From Microbacterium testaceum (GTDB lineage Bacteria > Actinomycetota > Actinomycetes > Actinomycetales > Microbacteriaceae), in NCBI RefSeq assembly GCF_001476655.1, contig NZ_LDRT01000015.1:1-51505 (forward strand): 51,505 nucleotides of DNA, written 5' to 3'. The position numbers and the translations under genes are program-made. The first letter of the stretch is position 1, and every line of letters begins with the position of its first letter. This document shows, in pieces, positions 1-8,035 of this stretch. The notes below the pieces were generated by a model that searched no databases, had not been told where the DNA came from, and was given only the letters and a program-made list of their open reading frames with translations.

Positions 1-147
1 GGACTCGGCGACTCCGGGCGCGGCCTGCTGCGTTCGTCGGGCACCGGGCCGCTCGTGCGCGTGAGGGTGGGGGCGGCGTCGGAGGACGTCGCCCGCGCTC
101 ACGCGGACCGGCTCGCCGAGGTCGTCCGGGAGCGTCTGGCGCTGTAG
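1..147 (+). CDS. glmM: Phosphoglucosamine mutase, C-terminal end (partial)
   Basis: Only the last 48 residues and the TAG stop are in the window; the reading frame is open from base 1. GlmM converts glucosamine-6-phosphate to glucosamine-1-phosphate for UDP-GlcNAc and peptidoglycan synthesis in the cytoplasm. The tail has the layout of the C-terminal phosphate-binding domain of alpha-D-phosphohexomutases, with the loop read as RSSGTGP followed by an LVRVRV strand and a final helix. The family consensus is R-x-SGTEP, so the usual Glu is a Gly here. The assignment leans on the nearby coaA and glmS, since glmM commonly lies just upstream of them in actinobacteria. Another phosphohexomutase is possible. 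Confidence 0.75.
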   Translation, partial: GLGDSGRGLLRSSGTGPLVRVRVGAASEDVARAHADRLAEVVRERLAL

Positions 148-153
148 CGCCCG

Positions 154-261
154 GCCCCCTCGACGGGGCTCAGGAACCTCGGCGTCGGGTGGCGGGGCAC
201 TGCGGTGCGCGGTCCCTTCGACGGGCTCGGGGACCTCGGGGTGGGCGGGCTCAGGAACCTC
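154..261. repeat. Three degenerate copies of a CGACGGGCTCAGGAACCTC-like motif
   Basis: The gap between glmM and the convergent phosphatase gene holds three imperfect direct copies of a C(T)TCGACGGGCTC(A/G)GG(A/G)ACCTC motif, at about 154-180, 212-237 and 241-261. No open frame or hairpin terminator explains them. Similar CTTCGAC...CTCAGG(G/A)ACC strings recur between genes in actinobacterial genomes; that comparison is from memory. Confidence 0.55.
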
Positions 262-288
262 CGTGCACCGGGCCTTGAGCCTCGGCGC

Positions 289-1218
289 TCAGTACTCCAG
301 CGACTCGATGTAGCGCAGCAGGACTCCCTCGCGGAGGGCCCAGGGAGAGACCTCGAGCTCCTCGACATCCATCGCCTTCATCGCCCGCTCGACGACGATG
401 GCGGCCGCGACGATCTGGAACGTCCGGTCTGCGGTGATCCCCGGAAGGGCCTCGCGCGCGTCGGCGGGGATCTGCGCGAGACGCGGGATCCAGTCCTTGA
501 GCTGCTTGCGGGGAAGAACCATGCGGTCGATGCCCGACCACCCCGGTACGGGGTAGCCCGCGAGCTTGGCGAGCGAGCGGATGGCCTTGGACGAGCCCAC
601 CACGTGGTCGGGGCGGGGGAGGACGGAGAAGCGTTCGGCGACCGGGGCCAGGACGGATGCCGCGTGCTGACGCAGCGCGTCGATCTCGTCGGCGCTCGGC
701 GGGTCGTGGGGGAGGAACTGCACGGTCGAGCGCCCGGCGCCCAACGGCACCGATTCGGCGAGGTCGGGCAGCTCGTCGGCGCCGCCCGCGATCTCGAGCG
801 AGCCGCCGCCGATGTCGAACAGCAGGATCTGTCCGGCCGACCAGCCGAACCACCGTCGCACCGCGAGGTAGGTGAAGCGCGCCTCGGTCTCGCCGCCGAG
901 CACCTGCAGCGGCTGACCGAGGACGTCCTCGATCTGCGCGATGACCTCTTCGCCGTTGGTCGCCTCCCGCACCGCCGAGGTCGCCGTCGCGAGGAGTTCG
1001 TCGACCCCCTCGGCCCGGGCCGTCGCGCACGCCGCGGCCACGGCATCCACGAGCCCCTTCACGCCTTCGGGCGAGATCGATCCGTCGGGCAGAAGGTAGC
1101 GCATGAGGCGCAGCACCGAGCGGTGGGACGTGGTGGCTGTGGGACGGCCTCCCGCTCGCGCGTTCGCGACGAGCAGGTGCACCGTGTTCGAGCCGATGTC
1201 GAGGACTCCGAGACGCAC
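289..1218 (-). CDS. Ppx/GppA-family phosphatase (exopolyphosphatase or pppGpp phosphohydrolase)
   Basis: A 309-residue protein of the ASKHA fold. It starts with the phosphate-1 motif DIGSNTVHLLV (residues 7-17) and has the second glycine-rich nucleotide loop FDIGGGSLEI near residue 139. Its length matches the short, two-domain actinobacterial Ppx/GppA proteins that lack the C-terminal HD-like domain of E. coli Ppx. Such proteins hydrolyse inorganic polyphosphate or pppGpp in the cytoplasm; sequence alone does not decide which. The GTG start at 1218 lies six bases after a TACGCT hexamer (1225-1230, minus strand), so the mRNA is probably leaderless. It is divergent from coaA, whose own start is 51 bases away. 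Confidence 0.9.
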   Translation of the reverse strand: MRLGVLDIGSNTVHLLVANARAGGRPTATTSHRSVLRLMRYLLPDGSISPEGVKGLVDAVAAACATARAEGVDELLATATSAVREATNGEEVIAQIEDVLGQPLQVLGGETEARFTYLAVRRWFGWSAGQILLFDIGGGSLEIAGGADELPDLAESVPLGAGRSTVQFLPHDPPSADEIDALRQHAASVLAPVAERFSVLPRPDHVVGSSKAIRSLAKLAGYPVPGWSGIDRMVLPRKQLKDWIPRLAQIPADAREALPGITADRTFQIVAAAIVVERAMKAMDVEELEVSPWALREGVLLRYIESLEY

Positions 1219-1224
1219 GGTCCG

Positions 1225-1230
1225 AGCGTA
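1225..1230 (-). promoter_or_regulatory. Putative -10 box TACGCT of the Ppx/GppA gene (leaderless)
   Basis: TACGCT on the minus strand, then six bases, then the GTG start at 1218. This spacing puts transcription start at or next to the start codon. Confidence 0.5.
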
Positions 1231-1257
1231 GTGGGAAGGCGCCGATCAGCCCGCGAG

Positions 1258-1263
1258 TAGCAT
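1258..1263 (+). promoter_or_regulatory. Putative -10 box TAGCAT of coaA (leaderless)
   Basis: TAGCAT followed by six bases and the GTG start of coaA at 1270. It faces away from the phosphatase promoter 28 bases upstream. Confidence 0.5.
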
Positions 1264-1269
1264 TACCGC

Positions 1270-2214
1270 GTGTCCGAGACCGCTGCCGCACCGTCGCTGA
1301 GCCCCTATCGACAGATCGATCGAGCCGAGTGGGCGCGCATGGCCGGAGGGATCGAGCAGCCGCTCACCGAGACCGAGGTCGTGCAGTTGCGTGGCATCGG
1401 GGATCGCCTCGACCAGCGCGAGGTGGCCGAGGTCTACCTGCCGCTGAGCCGCCTGCTGAGCCTCTACGCGCGCGCCACCCGTCGACTGGGGGCCGACACG
1501 AGCGCCTTCCTGGGGGAACCGGATGCCACGACCCCCTTCGTCATCGGGGTCGCCGGTTCCGTCGCGGTGGGCAAGTCCACGATCGCCCGCCTGCTGCGCG
1601 AGCTCATGAGTCGCTGGCCCGACACCCCGCGCGTCGAGCTGGTGACCACGGACGGCTTCCTCTACCCGAACGCCGAGCTCGAGCGGCGCGGTCTCATGGA
1701 CCGAAAGGGGTTTCCCGAGTCCTACGACCGGCGCGCGCTCGTGGAGTTCCTCAGCGAGGTCAAGTCGGGGGCCGAAGAGGCGCGCGCTCCGTTCTACTCG
1801 CACGTGCGGTACGACATCATGCCCGACGCGCACGTGAGCGTGCACCGCCCGGACGTGGTCATCGTGGAGGGGCTCAACGTGCTGCAGCCTCCACCGTCGC
1901 CCAACGAGGTCGCGGTCAGCGACCTGTTCGACTTCTCGATCTACGTCGACGCCGACGCCGCGCACATCGAGCGCTGGTACGTCGACAGGTTCCTCGCGCT
2001 TCGCGACAACGCCTTCACGAACCCGTCGTCGTTCTTCCGTGTCTTCGCGGACATCAGCGACGAGGAAGCAGTGGAGCGCGCGCTCGGGTTCTGGCGCGAG
2101 ATCAACCTCCCCAACCTCGAGGAGAACGTCCTGCCGACCCGGCACCGCGCGAAGCTCGTGCTGCAGAAGGGCGTCGACCACACGGTCGAGTCGGTGCTCC
2201 TGCGCAAGCTGTAG
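1270..2214 (+). CDS. coaA: Type I pantothenate kinase
   Basis: 314 residues, the usual length of the bacterial CoaA family. It phosphorylates pantothenate with ATP, the first and regulated step of coenzyme A synthesis, in the cytoplasm. The P-loop [12 protein letters not shown] is at residues 93-104, followed by the family segments TTDGFLYPN and IVEGLNVLQ, and the C-terminal region has [13 protein letters not shown], which is typical of the group. The GTG start is chosen because the N-terminus aligns with family length and because TAGCAT lies six bases upstream. The gap to glmS is 48 bases, with a separate promoter there. Confidence 0.96.
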   Translation: MSETAAAPSLSPYRQIDRAEWARMAGGIEQPLTETEVVQLRGIGDRLDQREVAEVYLPLSRLLSLYARATRRLGADTSAFLGEPDATTPFVIGVAGSVAVGKSTIARLLRELMSRWPDTPRVELVTTDGFLYPNAELERRGLMDRKGFPESYDRRALVEFLSEVKSGAEEARAPFYSHVRYDIMPDAHVSVHRPDVVIVEGLNVLQPPPSPNEVAVSDLFDFSIYVDADAAHIERWYVDRFLALRDNAFTNPSSFFRVFADISDEEAVERALGFWREINLPNLEENVLPTRHRAKLVLQKGVDHTVESVLLRKL

Positions 2215-2248
2215 GCCGTCGCCGAGGGGTTCGCCCAGCCACCGCCCG

Positions 2249-2254
2249 TAGACT
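2249..2254 (+). promoter_or_regulatory. Putative -10 box TAGACT of glmS
   Basis: TAGACT ends eight bases before the ATG of glmS at 2263. No Shine-Dalgarno sequence lies between, which favours leaderless initiation. Confidence 0.5.
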
Positions 2255-2262
2255 CGGAAGCT

Positions 2263-4113
2263 ATGTGCGGAATCATCGGTTACGTGGGTCCCCGGCAGAG
2301 CCAGGACATTCTTCTGGCAGGTCTGTCGCGGCTGGAATACCGGGGTTACGACTCCGCGGGCATCGCCGTGATCGACGGTGACGGTGCGCTCGGGATGCGC
2401 AAGCGCGCCGGCAAGCTGGCCGTGCTGCGCGACGACCTCGAGGCATCGCCGATGGCCAACGGCACGACCGGAATCGGTCACACGCGCTGGGCGACGCACG
2501 GCGGCCCCACCGACGCCAACGCGCACCCCCACCTCGCCGACGACGACAAGCTCGCCGTCATCCACAACGGCATCATCGAGAACTTCGCCGAGCTCAAGAG
2601 CGAGCTCGTGGGCGAGGGCTTCAGCTTCCGCAGCGAGACCGACACCGAGGTCGCCGCGGTCATGATCGGTCGCGAGTACGCCCGCACCAAGGATCTGGTG
2701 CAGGCGTTCCGCTCTGTCGTGTCGCGCCTCGAGGGGGCGTACACGCTCCTCGCGATGCACGAGGACCACCCCGGTCTCGTCGTCGGCGCCCGCCGCAACT
2801 CGCCGCTCGTGATCGGCCTCGGCGAGGGCGAGAACTTCCTCGGCTCCGACGTCGCCGCCTTCGTCGAGCACACGCGCAACGCGCTCGCGATCGGCCAGGA
2901 CGAGATCGTCGCCATCACCCCCGACGGCGTCGAGGTCACCGACTTCTCGGGCGCTCCCGTCGAGGTCGAAGCCTTCGAGGTCACGTGGGACGCGTCCGCG
3001 GCCGAGAAGGGCGGCTGGTCGTCGTTCATGGCCAAGGAGGTCTCGGAGGAGCCCGAGGCCGTTGCGAACACCATCCGCGGTCGCATCCACGAGGGGCGCG
3101 TCGAGATCCCCGAGCTGGAGGGGATGGACGACTTCCTCGCCGACATCGACCGGATCCTCGTCATCGCGTGCGGCACCGCCGCGTACGCGGGGATGGTCGG
3201 CAAGTACGCGCTCGAGACGTGGACGCGCGTCCCCGTCGACGTCGAGCTCGCGCACGAGTTCCGTTACCGCGACCCCGTGCTCAGCCCGCGCACGCTCGTC
3301 GTGTCGATCAGTCAGTCGGGCGAGACCATGGACACGCTCATGGCCGTGAAGTACGCCCGGTCGCGCGGTGCGAAGACGCTGTCGATCTGCAACACGCAGG
3401 GCGCCACCATCCCGCGCGAGTCGGATGCCATCGTCTACACGCACGCCGGCCCCGAGGTCGCCGTGGCCTCCACCAAGGCCTTCGTCGCGCAGATCACCGC
3501 GCTGTACCTGCTCGCCCTGCACGTGGGTCGCGTCCGCGGTGCCGTCGACGCGATGGTCGCCGTCGAGGCGGTCACCGAGCTCGAGGCCGTTCCCGGCAAG
3601 ATCGCCCGCGTGCTCGAGAGCGAGCAGGCGCGCATCGAGCAGCTCGCCCACTGGATGGCCGACACTCGCTCGGTGCTGTTCCTCGGCCGCAACGTCGGCT
3701 ACCCGATTGCCCTGGAGGGGGCGCTCAAGCTCAAGGAGCTGGCGTACATCCACGCCGAGGGCTTCGCCGCCGGCGAGCTCAAGCACGGCCCCATCGCCCT
3801 GATCGAGCCCGGGCAGCCGGTGTTCGTCGTCGTGCCGTCGCCCCGCGGCTCGGGCGAGATGCACAAGAAGGTCGTCTCGAACATCGAGGAGATCCGCGCC
3901 CGCGGCGCCCGCGTCATCGCGATCGCCGAAGAGGGCGATGTCGCCGTTCTCCCCGCCGCTGACGAGGTACTCCGCATCCCGCTCGCGGCCCCGCTGTTCG
4001 AGCCCCTCCTGGCTGTCGTGCCGCTGCACATCTTCGCGATGGGGCTGGCCGAGGCCAAGGGCCTCGACGTCGATCAGCCGCGCAACCTCGCGAAGTCCGT
4101 CACGGTCGAGTAA
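2263..4113 (+). CDS. glmS: Glutamine--fructose-6-phosphate aminotransferase (isomerizing)
   Basis: 616 residues, the standard GlmS length. It makes glucosamine-6-phosphate from fructose-6-phosphate and glutamine, the entry step to UDP-GlcNAc and the step before GlmM upstream. The start MCGIIGYVG exposes the N-terminal nucleophile cysteine after methionine removal. Residues 1 to about 230 form the class II glutamine amidotransferase domain (with GHTRWATHG and HNGIIENF), and two SIS sugar-isomerase domains follow (SISQSGETMDT, CGTAAYAG). The C-terminus LAKSVTVE is the conserved GlmS end. A strong hairpin terminator follows at 4128-4155. No glmS ribozyme-like leader exists; the ATG is almost at the predicted transcription start. 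Confidence 0.98.
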   Translation: MCGIIGYVGPRQSQDILLAGLSRLEYRGYDSAGIAVIDGDGALGMRKRAGKLAVLRDDLEASPMANGTTGIGHTRWATHGGPTDANAHPHLADDDKLAVIHNGIIENFAELKSELVGEGFSFRSETDTEVAAVMIGREYARTKDLVQAFRSVVSRLEGAYTLLAMHEDHPGLVVGARRNSPLVIGLGEGENFLGSDVAAFVEHTRNALAIGQDEIVAITPDGVEVTDFSGAPVEVEAFEVTWDASAAEKGGWSSFMAKEVSEEPEAVANTIRGRIHEGRVEIPELEGMDDFLADIDRILVIACGTAAYAGMVGKYALETWTRVPVDVELAHEFRYRDPVLSPRTLVVSISQSGETMDTLMAVKYARSRGAKTLSICNTQGATIPRESDAIVYTHAGPEVAVASTKAFVAQITALYLLALHVGRVRGAVDAMVAVEAVTELEAVPGKIARVLESEQARIEQLAHWMADTRSVLFLGRNVGYPIALEGALKLKELAYIHAEGFAAGELKHGPIALIEPGQPVFVVVPSPRGSGEMHKKVVSNIEEIRARGARVIAIAEEGDVAVLPAADEVLRIPLAAPLFEPLLAVVPLHIFAMGLAEAKGLDVDQPRNLAKSVTVE

Positions 4114-4127
4114 GCCGGATCGGAGTG

Positions 4128-4155
4128 GGGGTCGGATGCCGTGGCATCCGGCCCC
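4128..4155 (+). terminator. Intrinsic terminator after glmS built from inverted GGATGCC copies
   Basis: A 13-bp stem (one G-T wobble) whose top half is GGATGCC and its complement GGCATCC, separated by only two bases, followed by TTCTCGTTCC. It separates glmS from the acpS-alr-tsaE operon. Confidence 0.75.
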
Positions 4156-4209
4156 TTCTCGTTCCGCATCACCGGCAGAATGGACACCGATGCCAGGAGG
4201 GGAGAGCGC

Positions 4210-4590
4210 ATGATCGTCGGTATCGGCGTCGACCTCGTCGACGTGCCGCGGTTCGAGGCGCATCTCGCCCGGACCCCGCGCCTGCTGGCACGGCTCTTCG
4301 CTCCCGCCGAGCGCGTGCTCAAGCCCCGCTCGCTCGCGGCGCGCTACGCCGCGAAGGAGGCGCTCATCAAAGCGCTCGGGGGATCGGAGGGCGTGCACTG
4401 GACCGACATCGAGGTGGCGTCCGAGCCCTCGGGGCGACCCGTGTTCGCGCTCCGCGGCGAGACCGCGGTCACGGTCGCCGCGCGCGGGATCACCGCGCTG
4501 CACCTGTCGATGTCGCACGACGCGGGGCTCGCCACCGCCTACGTGATCGCCGAAGCCGGCGCTCCGCCCGCCCGAGAGGACACCGCATGA
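4210..4590 (+). CDS. acpS: Holo-[acyl-carrier-protein] synthase
   Basis: 126 residues. AcpS transfers the 4'-phosphopantetheine arm of CoA to a serine of acyl carrier protein. The N-terminal metal-site motif GIGVDLVDVPRF begins at residue 4, and the second motif, RYAAKEALIKALG with the catalytic-region Glu, lies near residues 45-57. The ATG at 4210 is preferred over an in-frame ATG at 4141 because it is preceded by AGGAGGGGAGAG and the protein then begins exactly like the family; the upstream extension would overlap the terminator stem. The stop overlaps the alr start in ATGA, so translation is probably coupled. Its CoA substrate comes from the pathway that coaA begins. Confidence 0.95.
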   Translation: MIVGIGVDLVDVPRFEAHLARTPRLLARLFAPAERVLKPRSLAARYAAKEALIKALGGSEGVHWTDIEVASEPSGRPVFALRGETAVTVAARGITALHLSMSHDAGLATAYVIAEAGAPPAREDTA

Positions 4591-5708
4591 AAATGGCACC
4601 GGGAGTGCTACGCGAAGCGCTCATCGACGTCGACGCGATCGCCGAGAACGTCCGCCACTTCCGGCGTCTCACCGGGGTCGAGGTCATCGCCGTGGTCAAG
4701 GCCGACGGTTACGGTCACGGCGCGCACCGCGCCGCGCAGGCGGCGCTGCGGGGGGGAGCGACGCGGATCGGCGTGTCCGACATCGACGAGGCGCTTGCTC
4801 TCCGGCGAGCGGGCATCCGCGCTCCGCTCTTCGCGTGGCTGCACGCTCCGGGGGCGTCGTTCGTCGAGGCGGTGCGCCACGACGTCGAGCTCGGCATCTC
4901 CGACATCGATCAGCTGCTCCGCGCGGGCGAGTCGGCGCAGGGCGATCGCCCGGCGGCGGTCCACCTGAAGATCGAGACGGGCCTGTCGCGCAACGGCATC
5001 GCCCCCGCCGACTGGCGCGTCGTGTTCGCCGAGGCGGCCCGCCTCGAGCGCATCGGGCGTCTGCGGGTGGTGGGGCTGTTCTCGCACCTGTCGAACGCGA
5101 GCGAGGCGGACGATCGCGCCGCGCTCGCCCGGTTCGAAGAGGGCGTCGTGCTCGCGGCATCCGCGGGCCTGACCCCGCCGCTCCGCCACATCGCGGCGAC
5201 GCACGCCGCGATCGCCCTCCCCGAAGCGCGCCTGACCGGTGTGCGCATCGGCATCGGCATCTACGGCATCTCGCCGTTCCACGATCGGACCTCCGCCGAC
5301 CTGGGCCTGCGCCCCGCCATGACGTTGCGCGGCGCGGTGTCGGCCGTGCGCCGCGTCCCGGCGGGGACGGGCGTGTCCTACGGGTACGCGTACCGGACGG
5401 AGCGGGACACAACTCTCGCCCTCGTGCCCCTCGGCTACGCCGACGGCGTCCCGCGGCAGGCGTCGGACCGCGGGCCGGTCGCGATCGGTGGGCGACGCTT
5501 CTCGGTCGCCGGACGAATCGCGATGGACCAGTTCGTCGTCGACGTGGGCGAGCACCCCGTGTCCGTCGGCGACGAGGTCGTGCTCTTCGGCGACCCCACC
5601 CTGGGCGTGCCGGCCGCGCGGGAGTGGGGCGATGCCGCCGACACCATCGACTACGAGATCGTCACGCGCGTCGGGCCCCGCGTTCCCCGGCGGGAGGTCG
5701 GCGCATGA
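4587..5708 (+). CDS. alr: Alanine racemase
   Basis: 373 residues, a fold-type III PLP enzyme that converts L-alanine to D-alanine for peptidoglycan. The PLP lysine is Lys38 in AVVKADGYGHG and the second catalytic base is Tyr265 in VSYGYAY. The PLP-phosphate and substrate region GRIAMDQ is also present. The ATG at 4587 overlaps the acpS stop (ATGA) and gives the typical short N-terminus, while the upstream in-frame extension would lie over acpS. The stop overlaps the tsaE start in the same way, so acpS, alr and tsaE form one coupled operon. Confidence 0.97.
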   Translation: MKMAPGVLREALIDVDAIAENVRHFRRLTGVEVIAVVKADGYGHGAHRAAQAALRGGATRIGVSDIDEALALRRAGIRAPLFAWLHAPGASFVEAVRHDVELGISDIDQLLRAGESAQGDRPAAVHLKIETGLSRNGIAPADWRVVFAEAARLERIGRLRVVGLFSHLSNASEADDRAALARFEEGVVLAASAGLTPPLRHIAATHAAIALPEARLTGVRIGIGIYGISPFHDRTSADLGLRPAMTLRGAVSAVRRVPAGTGVSYGYAYRTERDTTLALVPLGYADGVPRQASDRGPVAIGGRRFSVAGRIAMDQFVVDVGEHPVSVGDEVVLFGDPTLGVPAAREWGDAADTIDYEIVTRVGPRVPRREVGA

Positions 5709-6208
5709 GCGTGCCCGCCGACCTGCTCGGCGTGCACCGGATCGACGGCCCCAGCGACATGGAGGAGCTCGGCCGCACCCTCGGTCGCGCGCTGGAGCCG
5801 GGCGACGTCGTCGTGCTGACCGGACCGCTCGGCGCCGGGAAGACGACCCTCACCCGGGGGATCGGCGAGGGTCTCGGCATCCGGGGTCCCGTGCAGAGCC
5901 CGACCTTCGTGATCGCGCGCACGCACCCCTCGCTGGTCGGCGGGACGCCGCTCGTGCACGTCGACGCGTACCGTCTGGGCGCCGCGGTCGAGCTCGACGA
6001 CCTCGACATCGACGTGGCGGGATCCGCGGTGATCGTCGAGTGGGGGCGCGGCGTCGCCGAGTACCTCGCCGACACGTGGTGGGAGATCGAGATCGACCGC
6101 GAGGTGGGCGGCCGCGGCGTCGACAACGCGTGCGGCGAGATCGCTCCGCACACGCTCGACCTCGACGCGGACGCCCCGCGGACGGTGACGATCTCGCGTC
6201 GACCGTGA
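5705..6208 (+). CDS. tsaE: tRNA threonylcarbamoyladenosine biosynthesis ATPase TsaE
   Basis: 167 residues. TsaE is the P-loop ATPase that works with TsaB and TsaD in t6A37 modification of ANN-decoding tRNAs. Walker A is TGPLGAGKTT (around residues 39-48); family motifs SPTFVIARTH, HVDAYRL and VEWGRG follow. The start overlaps the alr stop (ATGA). Its usual partners tsaB, rimI and tsaD lie 4.7 kb downstream, separated by a two-component/lipoprotein module and a reversed hydrolase. Confidence 0.96.
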   Translation: MSVPADLLGVHRIDGPSDMEELGRTLGRALEPGDVVVLTGPLGAGKTTLTRGIGEGLGIRGPVQSPTFVIARTHPSLVGGTPLVHVDAYRLGAAVELDDLDIDVAGSAVIVEWGRGVAEYLADTWWEIEIDREVGGRGVDNACGEIAPHTLDLDADAPRTVTISRRP

Positions 6209-6272
6209 CGCGCGCGCCACGGTTGTCGCGAAACAGCGACATCGCGGCGACACGGGTGCGACATCGGGTCAA

Positions 6273-6278
6273 TACGGT
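6273..6278 (+). promoter_or_regulatory. Putative -10 box TACGGT of the OmpA-type lipoprotein cluster
   Basis: TACGGT ends seven bases before the ATG at 6286. The 77-base gap after tsaE also holds a short TGTCGC/GCGACA inverted repeat (about 6224-6241), possibly a weak terminator or an operator. Confidence 0.4.
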
Positions 6279-6285
6279 GGATGCC

Positions 6286-7500
6286 ATGAGCCGATCCCCC
6301 CGCCTCCTTCCGGGTCGCCGCACCCTCGGCGCCGCGGCCTCCGCCCTGCTGCTCGCCCTCGTCGGGTGCAGCGCGGAGCCGACGGCATCCGTCTCCGCCC
6401 CCGCGCCGTCGACGGATGCCGGGACGCCGTCGCCGACCGCGTCGCAGCCGGACGTCGCTCGGGTCGCCGGGTACGACGTCGGGCAGTTTCCGCCCGTGCC
6501 CCTGTTCACCCTCCCCGACCTGTCGCTGCTGGACGGCTCGGCGTCGGCCTTCACGATCGCGGCGGCCTCGTCGCTGTCGTCGCTGCCCGGAGTGACCGTC
6601 GCCTCCGCGTCGTGCGACACCCCCGGGAGCGTCAGCGCGGGCGCCGGGACCGCGGTCCTGTACGGCGACGGCTCGGGCGCGTACACCGGGCCGGACGGCA
6701 CCGTCCACAACTTCGGCGACGGCTCGGGTTCGACGACGATCGGCGGGGTCGAGATCCAGAACTTCGGAGACGGGTCAGGCGCGTACGACTCCGGCGACGT
6801 GTCGATCCAGAACTTCGGCGACGGGTCGGGGACGTACCGCGATGCGACCCGCTCGATCCAGATCTTCGGTGACGGCTCGGGCACCAGCACCCGCGGTGAC
6901 GAGAGCATCGAGAACTTCGGCGACGGCTCGGGCTCCTCCCGCGCCGGCGCGGTCGAGATCCACAACGCCGGCGACGGATCGGGGTCGTACCGTGACGGCG
7001 TCGTGGAGATCCAGAACTTCGGCGACGGCACGGGCACGGTCGACGGGGTGCCGGTCTCCGTGGCCCCGCTGCCGCCCGTTCCGAAGCTCGGCGTGTTCCC
7101 GCCTCTCAGGGCGCTCGCGCCGGTGACCAGCTGCGGCACCACCCTGACCCTGTCCGACGCGGTGCTGTTCGACTTCGACTCGGCGGAGATCCGTCCCGAC
7201 GCGGCATCCGTGCTCGACGCGCTCGCCACCGTCCTCACCCAGGTGGCTGTCCCCGCGGCGACGGTTTCGGGACACACGGATGCCATCGGCACCGACGCCG
7301 AGAATCAGGTGCTGTCCGAGCGCCGGGCGAACGCCGTGGCCGACGCGCTCCGTCAGCGCGGGACGCCCACCGCCTGGACGGCGGAGGGGTACGGGGAGTC
7401 CCGGCCCGTCGCCGCGAACGAGCTCGACGGGGTCGACAACCCCGCCGGTCGCCAACTCAACCGCCGGGTCGAGATCCTCGTCCCCCCTTTCGGAGGCTGA
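6286..7500 (+). CDS. OmpA-family lipoprotein with eight 17-residue GDGSG repeats
   Basis: 404 residues. The N-terminus is Arg-rich, then hydrophobic and ends in a lipobox (LLLALVGCS; Cys about residue 26), so the protein is likely lipid-anchored outside the membrane. A Ser/Pro/Thr-rich linker follows, then a region (residues about 126-250) with eight GDGSG or GDGTG units spaced exactly 51 bp, several with an aromatic and NF, resembling a beta-solenoid. The last 110 residues are an OmpA/MotB-like peptidoglycan-binding domain (LFDFDSAEIRPDA, GHTDAIGTDAENQVLSERRA, GYGESRP, NRRVEI). It probably links membrane and wall. It heads a cluster with a second lipoprotein and a two-component system, which suggests an envelope-sensing role. 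That role is inference. Confidence 0.85.
   Translation: MSRSPRLLPGRRTLGAAASALLLALVGCSAEPTASVSAPAPSTDAGTPSPTASQPDVARVAGYDVGQFPPVPLFTLPDLSLLDGSASAFTIAAASSLSSLPGVTVASASCDTPGSVSAGAGTAVLYGDGSGAYTGPDGTVHNFGDGSGSTTIGGVEIQNFGDGSGAYDSGDVSIQNFGDGSGTYRDATRSIQIFGDGSGTSTRGDESIENFGDGSGSSRAGAVEIHNAGDGSGSYRDGVVEIQNFGDGTGTVDGVPVSVAPLPPVPKLGVFPPLRALAPVTSCGTTLTLSDAVLFDFDSAEIRPDAASVLDALATVLTQVAVPAATVSGHTDAIGTDAENQVLSERRANAVADALRQRGTPTAWTAEGYGESRPVAANELDGVDNPAGRQLNRRVEILVPPFGG
6661..7035 (+). repeat. Eight tandem 51-bp coding repeats (GDGSG units)
   Basis: The glycine codon that opens each GDGSG/GDGTG unit is at 6664, 6715, 6766, 6817, 6868, 6919, 6970 and 7021, an exact 51-bp period. Units differ at the other positions, so they are diverged rather than freshly duplicated, yet no unit has gained or lost a codon. 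Confidence 0.9.
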
Positions 7501-7501
7501 C

Positions 7502-8035
7502 ATGCGCAGAACCATCACATCCGTCCTGGCCCTGGGGGTCGCCGCGGTCGTTCTCACCGGGTGCGCGGTGAGCATCACCGACGAGCGGGAAGGGGCCAGC
7601 CCTCTCGCCTCGCCCACGGAGGCCCCGAGCCTCGAGACGGCCACCGACGATCCGCGGCCCGAGGTGATCGCGCCGCCGGCCCCCGACGCCTCCGACGCGC
7701 CCGAGGCCCCGTCGAGCCTCCGTACCCGCGACGAGGCCATCTCGCTCGCGGACACGACGATCGCCTGCACCCCCGGTCTCGTCATCGCCGATGACGGCAA
7801 GATCGTCCGGGTCGAGGGGGCGTGCGACGACGTCACCGTCTCGGGCTTCGCGACGGTGGCGGTGCTCGACGACGTCTCGACGCTCACCGTGAGCGGCAGC
7901 GGGATCGTCGTGTACGCCCAGCAGGTGGGCGACCTCGTCGTGAGCGGTGACGTGAACACGATCCTGTGGCGGGGGAGCGCGCCCCGCCTGGACGACACGG
8001 GCGTCGCGACCACCTCGATCCGGGACACCCGATGA
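7502..8035 (+). CDS. DUF3060-type lipoprotein
   Basis: 177 residues. A signal peptide with lipobox (VVLTGCA; Cys about residue 21) is followed by an acidic, Pro-rich linker to about residue 80. The C-terminal part has alternating VxVSGxxxVxV strands (residues about 95-175) like the DUF3060 domain of actinobacterial secreted proteins, a short beta-helical-looking fold of unknown function. It starts one base after the stop of the OmpA-type lipoprotein and ends in an ATGA overlap with the next gene, so it is translated with both. The shared beta-repeat style of the two lipoproteins hints at a joint surface function. The true role is unknown. Confidence 0.75.
   Translation: MRRTITSVLALGVAAVVLTGCAVSITDEREGASPLASPTEAPSLETATDDPRPEVIAPPAPDASDAPEAPSSLRTRDEAISLADTTIACTPGLVIADDGKIVRVEGACDDVTVSGFATVAVLDDVSTLTVSGSGIVVYAQQVGDLVVSGDVNTILWRGSAPRLDDTGVATTSIRDTR

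Noticed and set aside
2200..2262. glmS ribozyme or other leader RNA upstream of glmS
   Set aside because: The gap is only 48 bases and the promoter box sits eight bases before the ATG, leaving no room for a leader RNA.
4141..4209. Upstream start for acpS adding 23 residues
   Set aside because: It would place the start in the terminator stem after glmS, and the ATG at 4210 has a clear AGGAGG site.
1246..4599. 1117-codon open frame on the minus strand opposite coaA and glmS
   Set aside because: It is antisense to strongly conserved genes, has a low-complexity Arg/Gly/Asp/Val composition and no recognisable domain. Long shadow frames are expected at about 70% GC.
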